64,000 bases of DNA from Aerococcaceae bacterium NML190073 (GTDB lineage Bacteria; Bacillota; Bacilli; Lactobacillales; Aerococcaceae). Under the pieces are notes generated by a model. That model had not been told where the DNA came from. It saw only the letters and a program-made list of their open reading frames with translations, and did no database searches. The translations under genes and the position numbers were made by a program. Within the stretch, counting starts at the first letter, position 1, and the number at the start of each line of letters is the position of its first letter. The stretch lies in NCBI GenBank assembly GCA_026131555.1, contig JAMXJH010000003.1, forward strand, positions 62,001 to 126,000, given 5' to 3'. Below, in pieces: positions 44,408 through 54,121 of the stretch.

Positions 44408-45802
44408 TTGAGAAGAAGAAAACATCATAAATGGCAGTGGGCAATCGGTATTCTGTTGACGATTTTGCTCATTGCGGGGATTGTGCTGGGGAAACTCTAT
44501 CACGATATCCAACAAACTTTCGACGCGATTCAAACCCCGGTCGAAGTCAAAACTGTCCGCCAAAAGAAAGTAGAAGTGGAAAAAGGGGAACCGTTGAATA
44601 TTCTGCTACTAGGTTCAGATTCCGATAGTGCGGCACGGAAGGAAGCGGACGGCTATGTCAGTCGAACGGATACACTGATGGTTGTCTCACTCAATCCGCA
44701 AACACGTACTACTAAATTATTGAGTATTCCGCGCGACACTTACACTCGGATCGAGGGAATTCCTTTTCCTGACAAAATCAATCACAGCTACGCCTACGGC
44801 GGTGTGGAACTGACTATTAACACCGTCCAAGAATATCTGGATGTGCCGATTGATTATTACGCCGTTATCAATATGGAAGGCTTAGCACAATTGATTGATG
44901 CGATTGGCGGCATTGAAGTGACGAGCCCGCTGACATTCAATTACCGAGGCACTGATTTCATCAAAGGGGAAACACGCTGGGTAAATGGGGTGAAAGCCAT
45001 GAATTTTGCGCGTATGCGTTACGATGACCCTGACGGCGAAGTTGGACGCCAAAACCGCCAAAAAATGGTGATTAAATCAGTCGTGGATAAATTATTGACA
45101 CTGGATGCAGTGACGAATTATCCAAACTTACTCAAAGTAGTTGCTAACAACATCCAAACGAATTTCGAGATGAACAAGGCGATGACTTTTGCACAGAAAT
45201 ACTTACCTGCACTTGAGAATATCACTTCTATTAAATTTGACGAACTGGAAGATTTGTATGTAGACGAGGTGTTCTATTTCTACATTCCGATGAGTTCTCG
45301 TGTTAAAGTTGCGAACGAATTAAGGCGCCAATCAGGCTTACCGACCATTACGGTAACGGAATTGGTTGATCCGATTGACACAAACGGAATCGGTCGCTTT
45401 ACGAAAACAACGAAAATAATTATCAACCAATTTCCTACCGGATTGACTCAAGCACAATTGAATCAAATTATGGAAGCGCAAGAAGCAGTTCAAGCGGCTC
45501 GATCAGCCGAATATTATGTTCCAAGTAATAGTTATTGGTATAATCCGCCGGTACAAGTAGCGCCGCCGACACCATCGACTCCTCCAACAGAAGGAACACC
45601 GCCGGCGTCGGACAATAATGGGGCATCGACTGATAATGCGAGCAGTACGGAAACGCCACCGTCGTCAACACCACCGAATAATCCTCCGGCATCATCCGAA
45701 CCGGCACCACCGCCTGCGCCGGAAGTGCCGACGCCACCGAGCGTTGAACCACCGGCAGAAGGTGTACCGACACCGTCTTTACCGGAACAAACCGGGGAAT
45801 AA
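44408..45802 (+). CDS. LytR-CpsA-Psr (LCP) family glycopolymer ligase
   Basis: Membrane enzyme that transfers wall glycopolymers or capsule from undecaprenyl carriers to peptidoglycan. 464 residues: basic cytoplasmic N-terminus, one transmembrane helix (about 11-32), then the LCP domain (about 60-230) with [35 protein letters not shown] and [17 protein letters not shown], which hold the conserved Arg and Asp residues. A further region and a long Pro/Ser/Thr tail (from about 395) follow, probably spanning the wall. The tail ends LPEQTGE, which is not a usable sorting signal. Start TTG 44408 (AAGGAA upstream). First gene of the polysaccharide locus. Confidence 0.93.
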   Translation: MRRRKHHKWQWAIGILLTILLIAGIVLGKLYHDIQQTFDAIQTPVEVKTVRQKKVEVEKGEPLNILLLGSDSDSAARKEADGYVSRTDTLMVVSLNPQTRTTKLLSIPRDTYTRIEGIPFPDKINHSYAYGGVELTINTVQEYLDVPIDYYAVINMEGLAQLIDAIGGIEVTSPLTFNYRGTDFIKGETRWVNGVKAMNFARMRYDDPDGEVGRQNRQKMVIKSVVDKLLTLDAVTNYPNLLKVVANNIQTNFEMNKAMTFAQKYLPALENITSIKFDELEDLYVDEVFYFYIPMSSRVKVANELRRQSGLPTITVTELVDPIDTNGIGRFTKTTKIIINQFPTGLTQAQLNQIMEAQEAVQAARSAEYYVPSNSYWYNPPVQVAPPTPSTPPTEGTPPASDNNGASTDNASSTETPPSSTPPNNPPASSEPAPPPAPEVPTPPSVEPPAEGVPTPSLPEQTGE

Positions 45803-45818
45803 GAAAGGATACAAAACG

Positions 45819-46985
45819 ATGAAGATTACAGTTGTAGGAGCCGGATATGTCGGCTTGGCAAATGCGATTTTGTTAGCGCAAGCACATGAAGTGGTGCTAT
45901 TGGAAATTAATGAAATAATTGTGTCGATGCTAAATCAACGCCAGTCGCATATTAAAGACACAGAGATTGAACATTATTTGGCGCATGAAACATTGAACTT
46001 AGTAGCAACATCAAGCAAAGAACACGCTTATTCAGAAACCGAAATGGTGATTATTGCTACGCCTACCAACTACGACGAAGTTACTAATTTCTTTGATACT
46101 TCTCTAGTGGAAACAGTCATTGATGATGCGATGACTCATTGTCCGGGAGTACCTATCATTATCAAATCGACGATTCCGGTCGGCTTCACGGAACGCATGA
46201 AATCCGAGAAGCAATATGCACCTATTATTTTCTCGCCGGAATTTCTACGCGAAGGTAAAGCGTTGCATGATAATCTATACCCCTCTCGCATTATTGTGGG
46301 TGATACCACACCGGCAGCTAAACGCTTCGCGGAGTTGTTGGTCGAAGGCTCTCGCAAAAAAGATGTGCCGGTTTTATTAATGAATGCAACCGAAGCAGAG
46401 GCAGTGAAACTTTTTGCGAATACCTATTTAGCGATGCGAGTAGCTTACTTCAATGAATTGGATACTTATGCGGAGAAATTTAATTTAAATACGCGTGCGA
46501 TTATTGAAGGCGTTGGCTTGGATCCGCGTATCGGATTAGGATACAATAATCCGTCATTCGGGTATGGCGGCTATTGCTTGCCGAAAGACACCAAGCAGTT
46601 GAAGGCGAATTTTGAAGGGGTGCCGAACGAACTCATCAAAGCGATTGTGGCGGCGAATAAGACACGTAAAGACCATATTGCGCAATCGATTCTGCAATTA
46701 TCGCCGAAGGTAGTCGGCATTTATCGCCTCACCATGAAAAAAGATTCCGACAACTTCCGGGCGTCATCTATTCAAGGTGTCATGCGCCGCTTGCAACAAG
46801 CCGGTGTCGAACTGATTGTGTATGAGCCTGTCTTGCGGACGAACGAATTTGCCGGTGCACGAGTGGTGACAGATTTAGAGAAATTTAAGGCGGAAGCGGA
46901 TGTGATTATTACCAATCGTCAAGCAGTAGAGCTGGAAGATGTCGCACAGAAAGTTTACACGCGTGATATTTTCAATGAAAGCTAA
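45819..46985 (+). CDS. ugd: UDP-glucose 6-dehydrogenase
   Basis: Oxidises UDP-glucose to UDP-glucuronate using two NAD; 388 residues, the short form found in Gram-positive capsule loci. N-terminal Rossmann [13 protein letters not shown], central STIPVGFT and [10 protein letters not shown], catalytic Cys in [15 protein letters not shown]-terminal UDP-binding domain. Start 45819 follows AAGAAAGG, 16 bases after the LCP gene. It implies an acidic sugar in the polymer. Followed by a strong terminator, so the next genes have a separate start. Confidence 0.94.
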   Translation: MKITVVGAGYVGLANAILLAQAHEVVLLEINEIIVSMLNQRQSHIKDTEIEHYLAHETLNLVATSSKEHAYSETEMVIIATPTNYDEVTNFFDTSLVETVIDDAMTHCPGVPIIIKSTIPVGFTERMKSEKQYAPIIFSPEFLREGKALHDNLYPSRIIVGDTTPAAKRFAELLVEGSRKKDVPVLLMNATEAEAVKLFANTYLAMRVAYFNELDTYAEKFNLNTRAIIEGVGLDPRIGLGYNNPSFGYGGYCLPKDTKQLKANFEGVPNELIKAIVAANKTRKDHIAQSILQLSPKVVGIYRLTMKKDSDNFRASSIQGVMRRLQQAGVELIVYEPVLRTNEFAGARVVTDLEKFKAEADVIITNRQAVELEDVAQKVYTRDIFNES

Positions 46986-47005
46986 TCGTTAAGGAAATGA
47001 TAAGA

Positions 47006-47070
47006 AACACTTCCAAGATTGAGTAAACACCTTACGGTGTGTTACACTATCTTAGAAGTGTTTTTGTTTT
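47006..47070 (+). terminator. Intrinsic terminator after ugd
   Basis: ACACTTC-AAGAT / ATCTT-GAAGTGT outer stem with inner GTAAACACC / GGTGTGTTAC hairpin, followed by TTTTTGTTTTT. Confidence 0.88.
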
Positions 47071-47114
47071 TAAGCAGAAGCAGAGTTTGTAAAGAGATAG
47101 GAGTTTGTGGCGCA

Positions 47115-48260
47115 ATGCGAGTGTTACATATTATGAGCGGATACGGTGGCGGAATTTCTTCCTTTATTCGCAATAAAGCGGAGGCGATACGCTCACATCA
47201 AGTCGTGTTTGATGTGGTAACGTATGATGTGTGTGCGGATGCGTTTGTGGCGGCTATTCAAGCGACCGGTGGCGACGTCTATCAATTATTGAACCCGAAA
47301 CAGCACGGATGGCGCGCATTTGTCCAATCATTGAGTAAAGTATTGGCAGCGCAATCGTATGATGCGGTTCATTGTCACATATCCGGTTACAGAGTCATAC
47401 CTTATGCTTTGTTATGCCGTAAATTTCGTGTTGGAGCCTTCTACATTCATGCACATTATACACTTGAGAAGCGGGGGATATCACCTAGCCTTCAACTGAA
47501 TCAATGGATTAATCGACATTTTTCACAGGCAAAATTAGGCTGTAGCGATGAGGCGGTGCGCTCAATTTATGGGTGGCAGACGGCTGATGAAGAGTTGATG
47601 GTGATTCCGAACAGTATTGATGTGCTACAATATCAATACACACCAGAACGCTATCATCATTTGCGCCAAAACGTGCGACAACAGTATCAAATTGCCAATG
47701 ATGTACAATTAGTCGGGCAAATCGGTCGCTTGACGCCGATTAAGAATCATGCGCTAACATTGCTGGTAGCAACGAAAGCCCAACAAGAAAAAGCACCCAT
47801 TCGCTTTCTAATTGTCGGAGCGGGGGAGTTGGATGAAGTGTTACGACGAGAAGTTGCACAACTTCACTTAGAAGAATACATATTCTTTGCCGGTCGTGTG
47901 GAGCCGATCGCGGAACTATATCCGGCGCTTGATGCTTTGGTTATGCCGTCTTTTAGAGAAGGGTTACCGACCGTTGTCGTCGAAAGCCAAGCAGCGGGGG
48001 TTCCAGTTGTGATGTCTGAGACAATTACAGATGAGGTTGATCTGCAACTGAATCTTGTTCATAAATGTGCATTGAATCATGTCGAAGACTGGTATGAGCA
48101 ATTGCGTTTGTTGCCACAGCAGTCACGTCCGATGGCAGAGGAACGTCTAGCCATGATTGAGCAACAGAAGTTCTCGAATGAGGCGTCGGCACAATTATAT
48201 GTGGATTTCTTGACAGGTAAAGTGACACATTATCGCATTATCGGAGGTGGCAATTCGTGA
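47115..48260 (+). CDS. Glycosyltransferase family 4 (EpsF-like)
   Basis: Cytoplasmic GT-B-fold transferase of 381 residues adding a sugar to the lipid-linked repeat unit. N-terminal MRVLHIMSGYGGG; donor-site region VGQIGRLTPIKNH and the retaining-GT signature PSFREGLPTVVVESQAAG with the EX7E glutamates. Start 47115 (AGGAG upstream); the longer frame starts inside the terminator and is rejected. The last four bases overlap the flippase start. Donor and acceptor sugars cannot be told. Confidence 0.9.
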   Translation: MRVLHIMSGYGGGISSFIRNKAEAIRSHQVVFDVVTYDVCADAFVAAIQATGGDVYQLLNPKQHGWRAFVQSLSKVLAAQSYDAVHCHISGYRVIPYALLCRKFRVGAFYIHAHYTLEKRGISPSLQLNQWINRHFSQAKLGCSDEAVRSIYGWQTADEELMVIPNSIDVLQYQYTPERYHHLRQNVRQQYQIANDVQLVGQIGRLTPIKNHALTLLVATKAQQEKAPIRFLIVGAGELDEVLRREVAQLHLEEYIFFAGRVEPIAELYPALDALVMPSFREGLPTVVVESQAAGVPVVMSETITDEVDLQLNLVHKCALNHVEDWYEQLRLLPQQSRPMAEERLAMIEQQKFSNEASAQLYVDFLTGKVTHYRIIGGGNS

Positions 48261-49669
48261 AGCATTTTTTGAAGCGTTTGGTGGGGTTTAGTTATGGACC
48301 GGCTTTAGGTGCGATTTTGTCAATGGCAATGACGATGATTTTGGCACGCGTTATGTTGGACGGTGCGTACAGCAAATCGAATGTCTTTCGCGAATTGCTT
48401 ATCAATATCCCGTTATTCTTGTATTTAGGATTGGATCAAGCGTATACGCGCGAATATCATCAGTCGCCGGATAAGCGTCGTTTAATGCAACAGGCTGCTT
48501 TATTACCGATGGGAATCGGTATCATCTTGTTTGTAGTTAGTATTGTTTTTGCACGACCGATTTCGGCATGGTTATTCGATTCACCTAATTATCCAGAAAT
48601 TGTCTGGTTAGGTGGCGTCTGGGTGTTGGCGACCGTGATTGAACGGTTCTTGCTTCTCGGGATTCGCATGGACGAAAAAGCGCGCGAATTCTCCAATTAT
48701 ACCTTATTATTGAAAGTCAATGTCTTCGTGTTGTCGCTCATTCTCGTTTTCCTTGGTGTGCGTGACTTTAGATCGGCTGTGTATGGCTTATTAGTTGGGC
48801 AACTGTTAGGCGATGTCGTGTTGTTTTACAACTATCGGCATTTCTTCGATGTGCGTCACTTCAAACTGGACGGGGCGCTTATTCGCCAAATGTTACGTTT
48901 TGGTATTCCGGTTATGTTGGCTGTGTCGTTGACGTCGATTCTCGGCTTGATTTCCAATTTGTTCATGAAGGAATTAGGAACGGACAAGACAAAGGACGTC
49001 TATAATTTGACGATGACAATCGTGAGCGTTATCGGGATTTTGAAGACGAGTTTCTCAAGTTTTTGGGTGCCGACGGCGTATCGTTGGTACGAAGAGCAGA
49101 AATCTATGAAGCATTATAAATTTATTAGCGACGCGGTTCTGTTTGTATTGACAATCGTTTTCTTCGGGTTATTGTTATTCAAGTGGGTATTCGTTTGGAT
49201 TCTCGGAATCCGCTACCAAGAAACGCTCTATATTGTTGGGTTATTAAGTTTCCCGCACATCATGTACACCTTATCGGAAACGACCACTTTAGGCATCGTC
49301 TTTTCGCGTAGAACGTATTTTAATATTTTGGTCAGTTTGTTATCATTAGTACCTTGTATTCTGTTTAATATTTGGTTGACACCTACGCTCAGCTACAAGG
49401 GTGCAGCGATTGCCACTTGTGCGGCGTACATTACATTTTACTTAGCGCGTACGTTTTTTTCGAAGCAATCAGGTTTCTATTTCAGTCAGAAAAAAGCGCT
49501 GCTTTCCATTGCGCTCATGACATTGGCAGCAGGATTGAATGCTTTTGATGTGCCGCATATCACTTGGTTGACGTTCGGATTAGGTTTACTGACCGTAGGC
49601 ATTCAATATTCAACAGTGCAAGATGCATTATCGATTAAACGCAATGGGCAGGCTTGGGATTTTTCATAA
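48257..49669 (+). CDS. Polysaccharide flippase, Wzx type
   Basis: Membrane protein of 470 residues with about twelve to fourteen helices, MATE/MOP superfamily, expected to flip lipid-linked repeat units to the outer face. Typical features: N-terminal GPALGAILSMAMTMILARV, the LDQAYTREYH segment after the second helix, and a mid-protein FGIPVMLAVSLTSILG at the start of the second half. Start GTG overlaps the GT4 gene by four bases (translational coupling). The polymerase gene follows. Confidence 0.9.
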   Translation: MKHFLKRLVGFSYGPALGAILSMAMTMILARVMLDGAYSKSNVFRELLINIPLFLYLGLDQAYTREYHQSPDKRRLMQQAALLPMGIGIILFVVSIVFARPISAWLFDSPNYPEIVWLGGVWVLATVIERFLLLGIRMDEKAREFSNYTLLLKVNVFVLSLILVFLGVRDFRSAVYGLLVGQLLGDVVLFYNYRHFFDVRHFKLDGALIRQMLRFGIPVMLAVSLTSILGLISNLFMKELGTDKTKDVYNLTMTIVSVIGILKTSFSSFWVPTAYRWYEEQKSMKHYKFISDAVLFVLTIVFFGLLLFKWVFVWILGIRYQETLYIVGLLSFPHIMYTLSETTTLGIVFSRRTYFNILVSLLSLVPCILFNIWLTPTLSYKGAAIATCAAYITFYLARTFFSKQSGFYFSQKKALLSIALMTLAAGLNAFDVPHITWLTFGLGLLTVGIQYSTVQDALSIKRNGQAWDFS

Positions 49670-49682
49670 GAAAGGAGACGGC

Positions 49683-50960
49683 ATGCTAGTTTATCTATTA
49701 ATATTAGTGATGAGTGTGTTTCTGGGGACACGCTTAATTGCAATTCCAACTCCGGTTGCGCAATTGACGATTTATCGCGTGTGCGCCTTGCTAGTGGTGC
49801 CAATCTTACTGGTGCAACTCAAGCAGCAACAACAGCGCTTGAAATGGTTGGCGCGTAGTCACGCTTCCTATATGGTGGCAATTCTGATTGGTTGGTGGTT
49901 CTGGGCACTCGCTTCAATTGCGTGGGCTCAACAACTTAAATTATGGTTCCAGGCGTTATTTTTGATGACTTTAGGGCTCTCGGCTATTTTAGCGCTCTAT
50001 TTCTGGGTCAATCGCATGCAAGATTGGCAACGCCTGATGCGTGGCGCCTGGTATGTCATGACCGGGTTGGTCATCTGGGGCTATTCGGAGATTATTACCG
50101 GGAAATATTTATTTGCAGACTTAGTGAAACTGGATAAAGGACGCACTTTTGCTTCCAATATTTGGAGCCGGATTCCGATTACCACTTTCGCTAATCAAAA
50201 CGATTACGCCGTCATGTTGATTGCTTACATCACTACTTGTTTGGTCTTGTATCATTTTGCTCGGACAGCGGTAGGGCGTGTCACTTATTTAATATGGAGC
50301 GTGTTCGCCTTATATCTCGTATATCGGACAGGTTCTCGTATGGCATTAGCTTGTACGTTCTTATTGTTAATGCTTATCGGCTTGCAGCAATTGACCTATC
50401 ATTTGACGCGAACGCAATTATGGCGCGGATTTTTTGCAGGTGGGTTGGTCGTCATCGGGCTGCTGTGGTGGAAGCCGGTGCTTCTCAATAAATTGGCAGG
50501 CTTGGTGCAGACAGTGGCTCACCAATATTTATCCGGAGATGCTGTACGCGTCAATTTGATGCGCAATGGACTCTTGTTCTTAACTGAAACTGCCGGTTTC
50601 GGCGTCGGGGCAGGTAATATTGAACACTGGATGGGGCAGTACGCCTTTTTGCCGACGAAGGACATCACAAATATGCATAATTGGTGGTTCGAATTACTGG
50701 TGGGTTACGGTGTGATTGTGTTCGTTGCCTATGTCTTAGGCTATGCCGGCTTAGTGTATCGTTTGGTGCAAATTAAGCGCATTAAAGTAAAAACAACGCA
50801 ACATATTGCGCGTGCTCTGTGGGCATATTTAATTGTCTTTATCCCGGCGAGTATGACGAGCGCCAATAATATGTTGATTGAATGGCATTGGGTATTTCTA
50901 GGGTTGATTATTAGCTTCATCAAAATACAGGAACAACAAAAGGAGAGGATTTCATCATGA
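49683..50960 (+). CDS. Polysaccharide polymerase / O-antigen ligase family (Wzy type)
   Basis: Membrane protein of 425 residues with about eleven helices. A large extracytoplasmic loop late in the sequence (about 290-350, with FGVGAGNIEHWMG and NMHNWWFELLVGYG) is characteristic of the Wzy_C/O-antigen ligase family. Joins repeat units at the outer membrane face. Start 49683 preceded by AAAGGAGA; the longer frame begins within the flippase gene. Overlaps the Wzz-like gene by four bases. Confidence 0.88.
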   Translation: MLVYLLILVMSVFLGTRLIAIPTPVAQLTIYRVCALLVVPILLVQLKQQQQRLKWLARSHASYMVAILIGWWFWALASIAWAQQLKLWFQALFLMTLGLSAILALYFWVNRMQDWQRLMRGAWYVMTGLVIWGYSEIITGKYLFADLVKLDKGRTFASNIWSRIPITTFANQNDYAVMLIAYITTCLVLYHFARTAVGRVTYLIWSVFALYLVYRTGSRMALACTFLLLMLIGLQQLTYHLTRTQLWRGFFAGGLVVIGLLWWKPVLLNKLAGLVQTVAHQYLSGDAVRVNLMRNGLLFLTETAGFGVGAGNIEHWMGQYAFLPTKDITNMHNWWFELLVGYGVIVFVAYVLGYAGLVYRLVQIKRIKVKTTQHIARALWAYLIVFIPASMTSANNMLIEWHWVFLGLIISFIKIQEQQKERISS

Positions 50961-51976
50961 GTTTAGTAACAATTATGAGCGAATTGCTTCGCTTCTTGAA
51001 AGACCACTTAGTCAAAGTTTTCATCGGAGCAATAGTGGTGGCGATAGCAATTACCGGTGGACGTCATTATTTGGGGCAGCAGCATTTCGGTGCGCATCAA
51101 GAAGCTTACCGACAGTTAAAGGAAGTTTACGCGCAAGAGCCGGCGGAGTTCCAATTTGTGATGACGAACGAAGACGGCACGGTCTTTAGCAACTCTTTTG
51201 TGTTGGATGAATACTTCAGTCAACCATTGGTAATCGATCAAGTAGAGAAAATTGCCGGCGTGCCATTCGCTCAAACGTTGAGCAATGAACAAGTGTTGAA
51301 ACTGTATAAGACATCGCAATATCGTGGTGGTTTGGCGGCGGTGCGGAACATGTCTTCAGACGTTATTACATTGCGTATCTTAGTAGCACCGACCGCAGAG
51401 GAGAACCTTAAGATTGCGCAAACATATCGAGCGTACTTACAATCCGGCGAAATACCTTTCCTCAACGACAAAAAAATCACTTTCCTCAACGAGCCTAGCA
51501 TCGGAGAGAAACTGGATTTAGAAACGGTTACGAATGTAGCGATGCCTGAATCACTAAGTTTATACGCCGGACCAAATACGAAATCGCTGATTCTTTATGG
51601 TGCTCTCGGATTGATTGCAGGAACGCTTTTGATGTTAGCCTTATTATTACTATGGCAATTCAGCCAGCATACCATTCGCTATGGGTTTGATTACGCATGG
51701 GAACTTGACCAAGTGCATATTCTCTACCATGCGAGCGCCAATACAATCAGTTTGCGCGAATTGATTCAAACACCGCAAAAAGTGCACCGCCTCGTCGTTG
51801 CTCAAACACCTTTGAATGATACGGAAAGTATCCCTCAATTGAGTGACGCCATTGTCGAACCTGATGAAATTGTAGTTGTGATTCAATCCGGGACGACTAC
51901 GAAAGAATGGTATCAATCACAAATGGTGTTGGCGCAATTGTATCGCTCCCCAGTCAAAATCATTCACATCATTTAG
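50957..51976 (+). CDS. Wzz/CpsC-like chain-length protein with a degenerate kinase-like tail
   Basis: Protein of 339 residues. Transmembrane helix at about 20-38, extracytoplasmic Wzz-like region (about 40-210) and a second helix at about 215-237. A cytoplasmic tail (about 240-339) follows with DEIVVVIQSGTTTKEWYQSQ and PVKIIHII. That tail resembles the last strands of BY-type tyrosine kinases such as CpsD (…VVRAGKTTK…LGVVLN), but there is no Walker A, no Walker B and no tyrosine cluster. It looks like a fused, catalytically dead kinase remnant. No separate kinase or phosphatase gene lies in the locus. Probably sets polymer length. Confidence 0.78.
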   Translation: MSLVTIMSELLRFLKDHLVKVFIGAIVVAIAITGGRHYLGQQHFGAHQEAYRQLKEVYAQEPAEFQFVMTNEDGTVFSNSFVLDEYFSQPLVIDQVEKIAGVPFAQTLSNEQVLKLYKTSQYRGGLAAVRNMSSDVITLRILVAPTAEENLKIAQTYRAYLQSGEIPFLNDKKITFLNEPSIGEKLDLETVTNVAMPESLSLYAGPNTKSLILYGALGLIAGTLLMLALLLLWQFSQHTIRYGFDYAWELDQVHILYHASANTISLRELIQTPQKVHRLVVAQTPLNDTESIPQLSDAIVEPDEIVVVIQSGTTTKEWYQSQMVLAQLYRSPVKIIHII

Positions 51977-51985
51977 GAGGATAGC

Positions 51986-52747
51986 ATGCCGTCATACATT
52001 GAACATCTCGTTTCTATTGTAACCCCTGTCTATCAAGCAGAACGCTTCATTGCCGAGACGATACGCAGTGTACAACAGCAAACTTACACGAATTGGGAGC
52101 TGATTCTTGTCAACGATTGTACGCCGGACCAAAGTGTTGCGGTAATTGAACCTTTTTTGGTGGATGAGCGTATTCGTTTATTACATCTTGAAACCAACAG
52201 TGGCGCAGCCGTTGCACGCAACACAGGATTGGCTGCGGCCAAAGGGCGCTATATCGCTTTTATCGACAGTGATGATTGTTGGGCGCCGGAGAAATTAGCT
52301 ACTCAACTTGCTTTTATGCAACAGCAACAAGTTAGCTTCACTTACACCAATTTCGCAATCGTTGCGGAAGACGGGCAGATGTTGAAAGAGTGTGTCAATT
52401 TGCCGAGCAAGTTAGATTACCATGGCTTGTTGAAAAACACTGCAATCGCCTGTTCGACCGTAATGATTGACCGCAAGCAAGTGGGAAACTTTGTGATGCC
52501 GCTTGTGCGCAAAGGGCAGGACACCGCAACTTGGTTGAAATTGATGCGTGAACAGCAACTGACAGCTTACTTAGTCGATGAAGTATTGAACCATTATCGC
52601 CAAGTGCAAGGATCCATTTCCAGTAACAAAATCGGTGCGCTCAAGCGAACATGGCATACTTATCGCCATTTAGAGCGATTACCCTTGCATAAATGTATGT
52701 ACTATTTTACGCATTATGTTGTGCAAGCAATATTAAGAAGAAAGTAA
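51986..52747 (+). CDS. Glycosyltransferase family 2
   Basis: GT-A-fold transferase of 253 residues. N-terminal VSIVTPVYQAERFI, then VNDCTPDQS, NSGAAVARNTGL and the metal-binding FIDSDDCW; LVRKGQDTATWLKLM fits the acceptor region where the catalytic Asp lies. Adds a sugar to the repeat unit; specificity unknown. RBS TAGGAGG, ten bases after the Wzz-like gene. With the GT4 enzyme only two transferases are visible here, and no initiating phosphoglycosyltransferase, which must be encoded elsewhere. Confidence 0.92.
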   Translation: MPSYIEHLVSIVTPVYQAERFIAETIRSVQQQTYTNWELILVNDCTPDQSVAVIEPFLVDERIRLLHLETNSGAAVARNTGLAAAKGRYIAFIDSDDCWAPEKLATQLAFMQQQQVSFTYTNFAIVAEDGQMLKECVNLPSKLDYHGLLKNTAIACSTVMIDRKQVGNFVMPLVRKGQDTATWLKLMREQQLTAYLVDEVLNHYRQVQGSISSNKIGALKRTWHTYRHLERLPLHKCMYYFTHYVVQAILRRK

Positions 52748-52760
52748 AGGAGCAAACAAC

Positions 52761-52982
52761 ATGACATTTGAAACGATTTTGCCGGAATTAAAGCGAGGCG
52801 CGAAAGTTATTCGCAAAGGCTGGCATGGACTGGAAGAATACGTATGCTTGAAACAAGAAACTATCTTGGATGGAGAAACATTGACACCGTATTTCGTCAT
52901 TAAAGTAACAGGCGAAGGCTACACAATGTTCACGCCGACAGTTTGTGACATTCTGGCAAACGATTGGGAAATTGTCCAATGA
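52761..52982 (+). CDS. DUF2829 protein (Tad2-family fold)
   Basis: Small protein of 73 residues matching the DUF2829 pattern: F-x3-L-x2-L-K-x-G-x-KV-x-RKGWHG near the N-terminus, a central PYFVIK strand and the C-terminal CDILANDWEIV. DUF2829 is the domain of Tad2, a phage protein that sequesters the cyclic ADP-ribose-type signal of Thoeris defence. Here it sits in a chromosomal polysaccharide locus between GT2 and an SDR, with a good RBS (AAAGGAG) and an ATGA overlap with the SDR start. No phage genes are near. Chromosomal DUF2829 proteins are common in Lactobacillales and their role is unknown. Confidence 0.85.
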   Translation: MTFETILPELKRGAKVIRKGWHGLEEYVCLKQETILDGETLTPYFVIKVTGEGYTMFTPTVCDILANDWEIVQ

Positions 52983-53755
52983 GCGAAGTAGCCGTATGTG
53001 CCCAACATCGACTTCCCGAACAGTTGGGCGTCTTGATTACAGGTGCAGCATCCGGTATCGGATATGCTCAAGCCGAAGCCTTCCTCCAAAAAGGTCACCT
53101 CGTTTATGGCGTTGACTTACAAGAAGGCAATTTGGCAACTCTAGCCAAAAAGTACCCGAACCGGTTTAGTTGGCAAGTGGCGGACATTACTCAAGCCGCT
53201 CAAGTCGCGCACGCTGTTGCAGACTGTGTTGACTTCACCGGAGACATTCATATCTTGTGTAATACCGCCGGCATTTTGGACGGATTTGCGCCACTTGACC
53301 GGACAACCTACGAACAATGGCAACAAGTGATGACCACGAATGTAACGGGCATGTTCTTGGTGACGCAAGCAACATTGCCTCATTTATTGGCGCAACCGAC
53401 ATCGCGCGTCATCAACATGGCGTCAATTGCCGGCTTAACCGCCGGAGGTGGCGGTATCGCCTACACGACTGCCAAACATGCAGTCGTCGGCTTTACGAAG
53501 CAACTTGCCTACGATTACAGTCAGCAAGGCTTACGCGCGAATGCGATTGCGCCTGGAGCGATTCAAACGGCGATGACAGCAAGCGATTTCGAAGGCGATG
53601 CTGCGCTTGCTCAATGGGTGGCAGATCAAGTGCCAATCAAGCGTTGGGCACAAGCAGAGGAAGTTGCACAATTCACTTTGTTTTTGGCGAGTGATGCAGC
53701 GGATTATATGCAAGGGAATATTATTCCGTTTGACGGCGGGTGGATGATTCGTTAG
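52979..53755 (+). CDS. Short-chain dehydrogenase/reductase (FabG-like)
   Basis: NAD(P)-dependent oxidoreductase of 258 residues: ITGAASGIGYAQA cofactor motif, NTAGILDGF, catalytic Ser in NMASIAGL and YxxxK in AYTTAKHAV, closing with IIPFDGGWMIR. Resembles 3-oxoacyl-ACP reductases, but isolated copies act on many alcohols and sugars. The start at 52979 overlaps the DUF2829 stop (ATGA), so the two are translationally coupled. Ends the polysaccharide operon before a terminator. Substrate unknown. Confidence 0.9.
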   Translation: MSEVAVCAQHRLPEQLGVLITGAASGIGYAQAEAFLQKGHLVYGVDLQEGNLATLAKKYPNRFSWQVADITQAAQVAHAVADCVDFTGDIHILCNTAGILDGFAPLDRTTYEQWQQVMTTNVTGMFLVTQATLPHLLAQPTSRVINMASIAGLTAGGGGIAYTTAKHAVVGFTKQLAYDYSQQGLRANAIAPGAIQTAMTASDFEGDAALAQWVADQVPIKRWAQAEEVAQFTLFLASDAADYMQGNIIPFDGGWMIR

Positions 53756-53760
53756 AGATG

Positions 53761-53808
53761 TAAGCAACACGATAAAGGTTCGTCCTTGTCGCTGTTGCTT
53801 ATTTTTTG
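53761..53808 (+). terminator. Intrinsic terminator of the polysaccharide operon
   Basis: TAAGCAACA / TGTTGCTTA outer stem with inner GATAAAGG / CCTTGTC pairing, followed by TTTTTT. Confidence 0.9.
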
Positions 53809-53839
53809 TTAGAATGAGAAAGGAAAGGAAGGGGATTCG

Positions 53840-54121
53840 ATGGAGCAAGAACTGGAACAATTAGCTACCTTCTTCAAAGTGCTGAATGACTTAACACGTT
53901 TGAAAATATTATATGCATTGGAAGGCGGGGAATTGACCGTCAATCAGATTGCCGAAGAAGTCATGATGACAGTGTCTGCTGTTTCGCACCAATTGCGTGT
54001 ATTGCGAGAACATAAATTAGTAAAGGCGCGCAAAGAAGGGAAATACGCCTATTATTCACTCGATGATGATCATGTGCAAGCAATACTTGAAATCGCTCTA
54101 ATTCATCTTAGAGAGGCTTGA
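53840..54121 (+). CDS. czrA: ArsR/SmtB-family metal sensor (zinc-type, CzrA-like)
   Basis: Winged-helix repressor of 93 residues. The recognition helix region is VSAVSHQLRVL. The C-terminal alpha-5 helix carries D76-x-H78 and H89-x2-E92, the same ligand spacing as the zinc site of SmtB (D, H, H, E) and close to CzrA. This predicts release of DNA on binding Zn or Co. There is no alpha-3N cysteine pair, arguing against Cd/Pb sensing. It precedes a CDF exporter whose promoter holds two matching operators. RBS GGAAGGGG. Confidence 0.92.
   Translation: MEQELEQLATFFKVLNDLTRLKILYALEGGELTVNQIAEEVMMTVSAVSHQLRVLREHKLVKARKEGKYAYYSLDDDHVQAILEIALIHLREA

Noticed and set aside
45780-45802. LPXTG-like sorting signal at the C-terminus of the LCP protein
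   Set aside because: The sequence is LPEQTGE with an extra residue and no following hydrophobic helix or basic tail; the protein is already membrane-anchored at its N-terminus.
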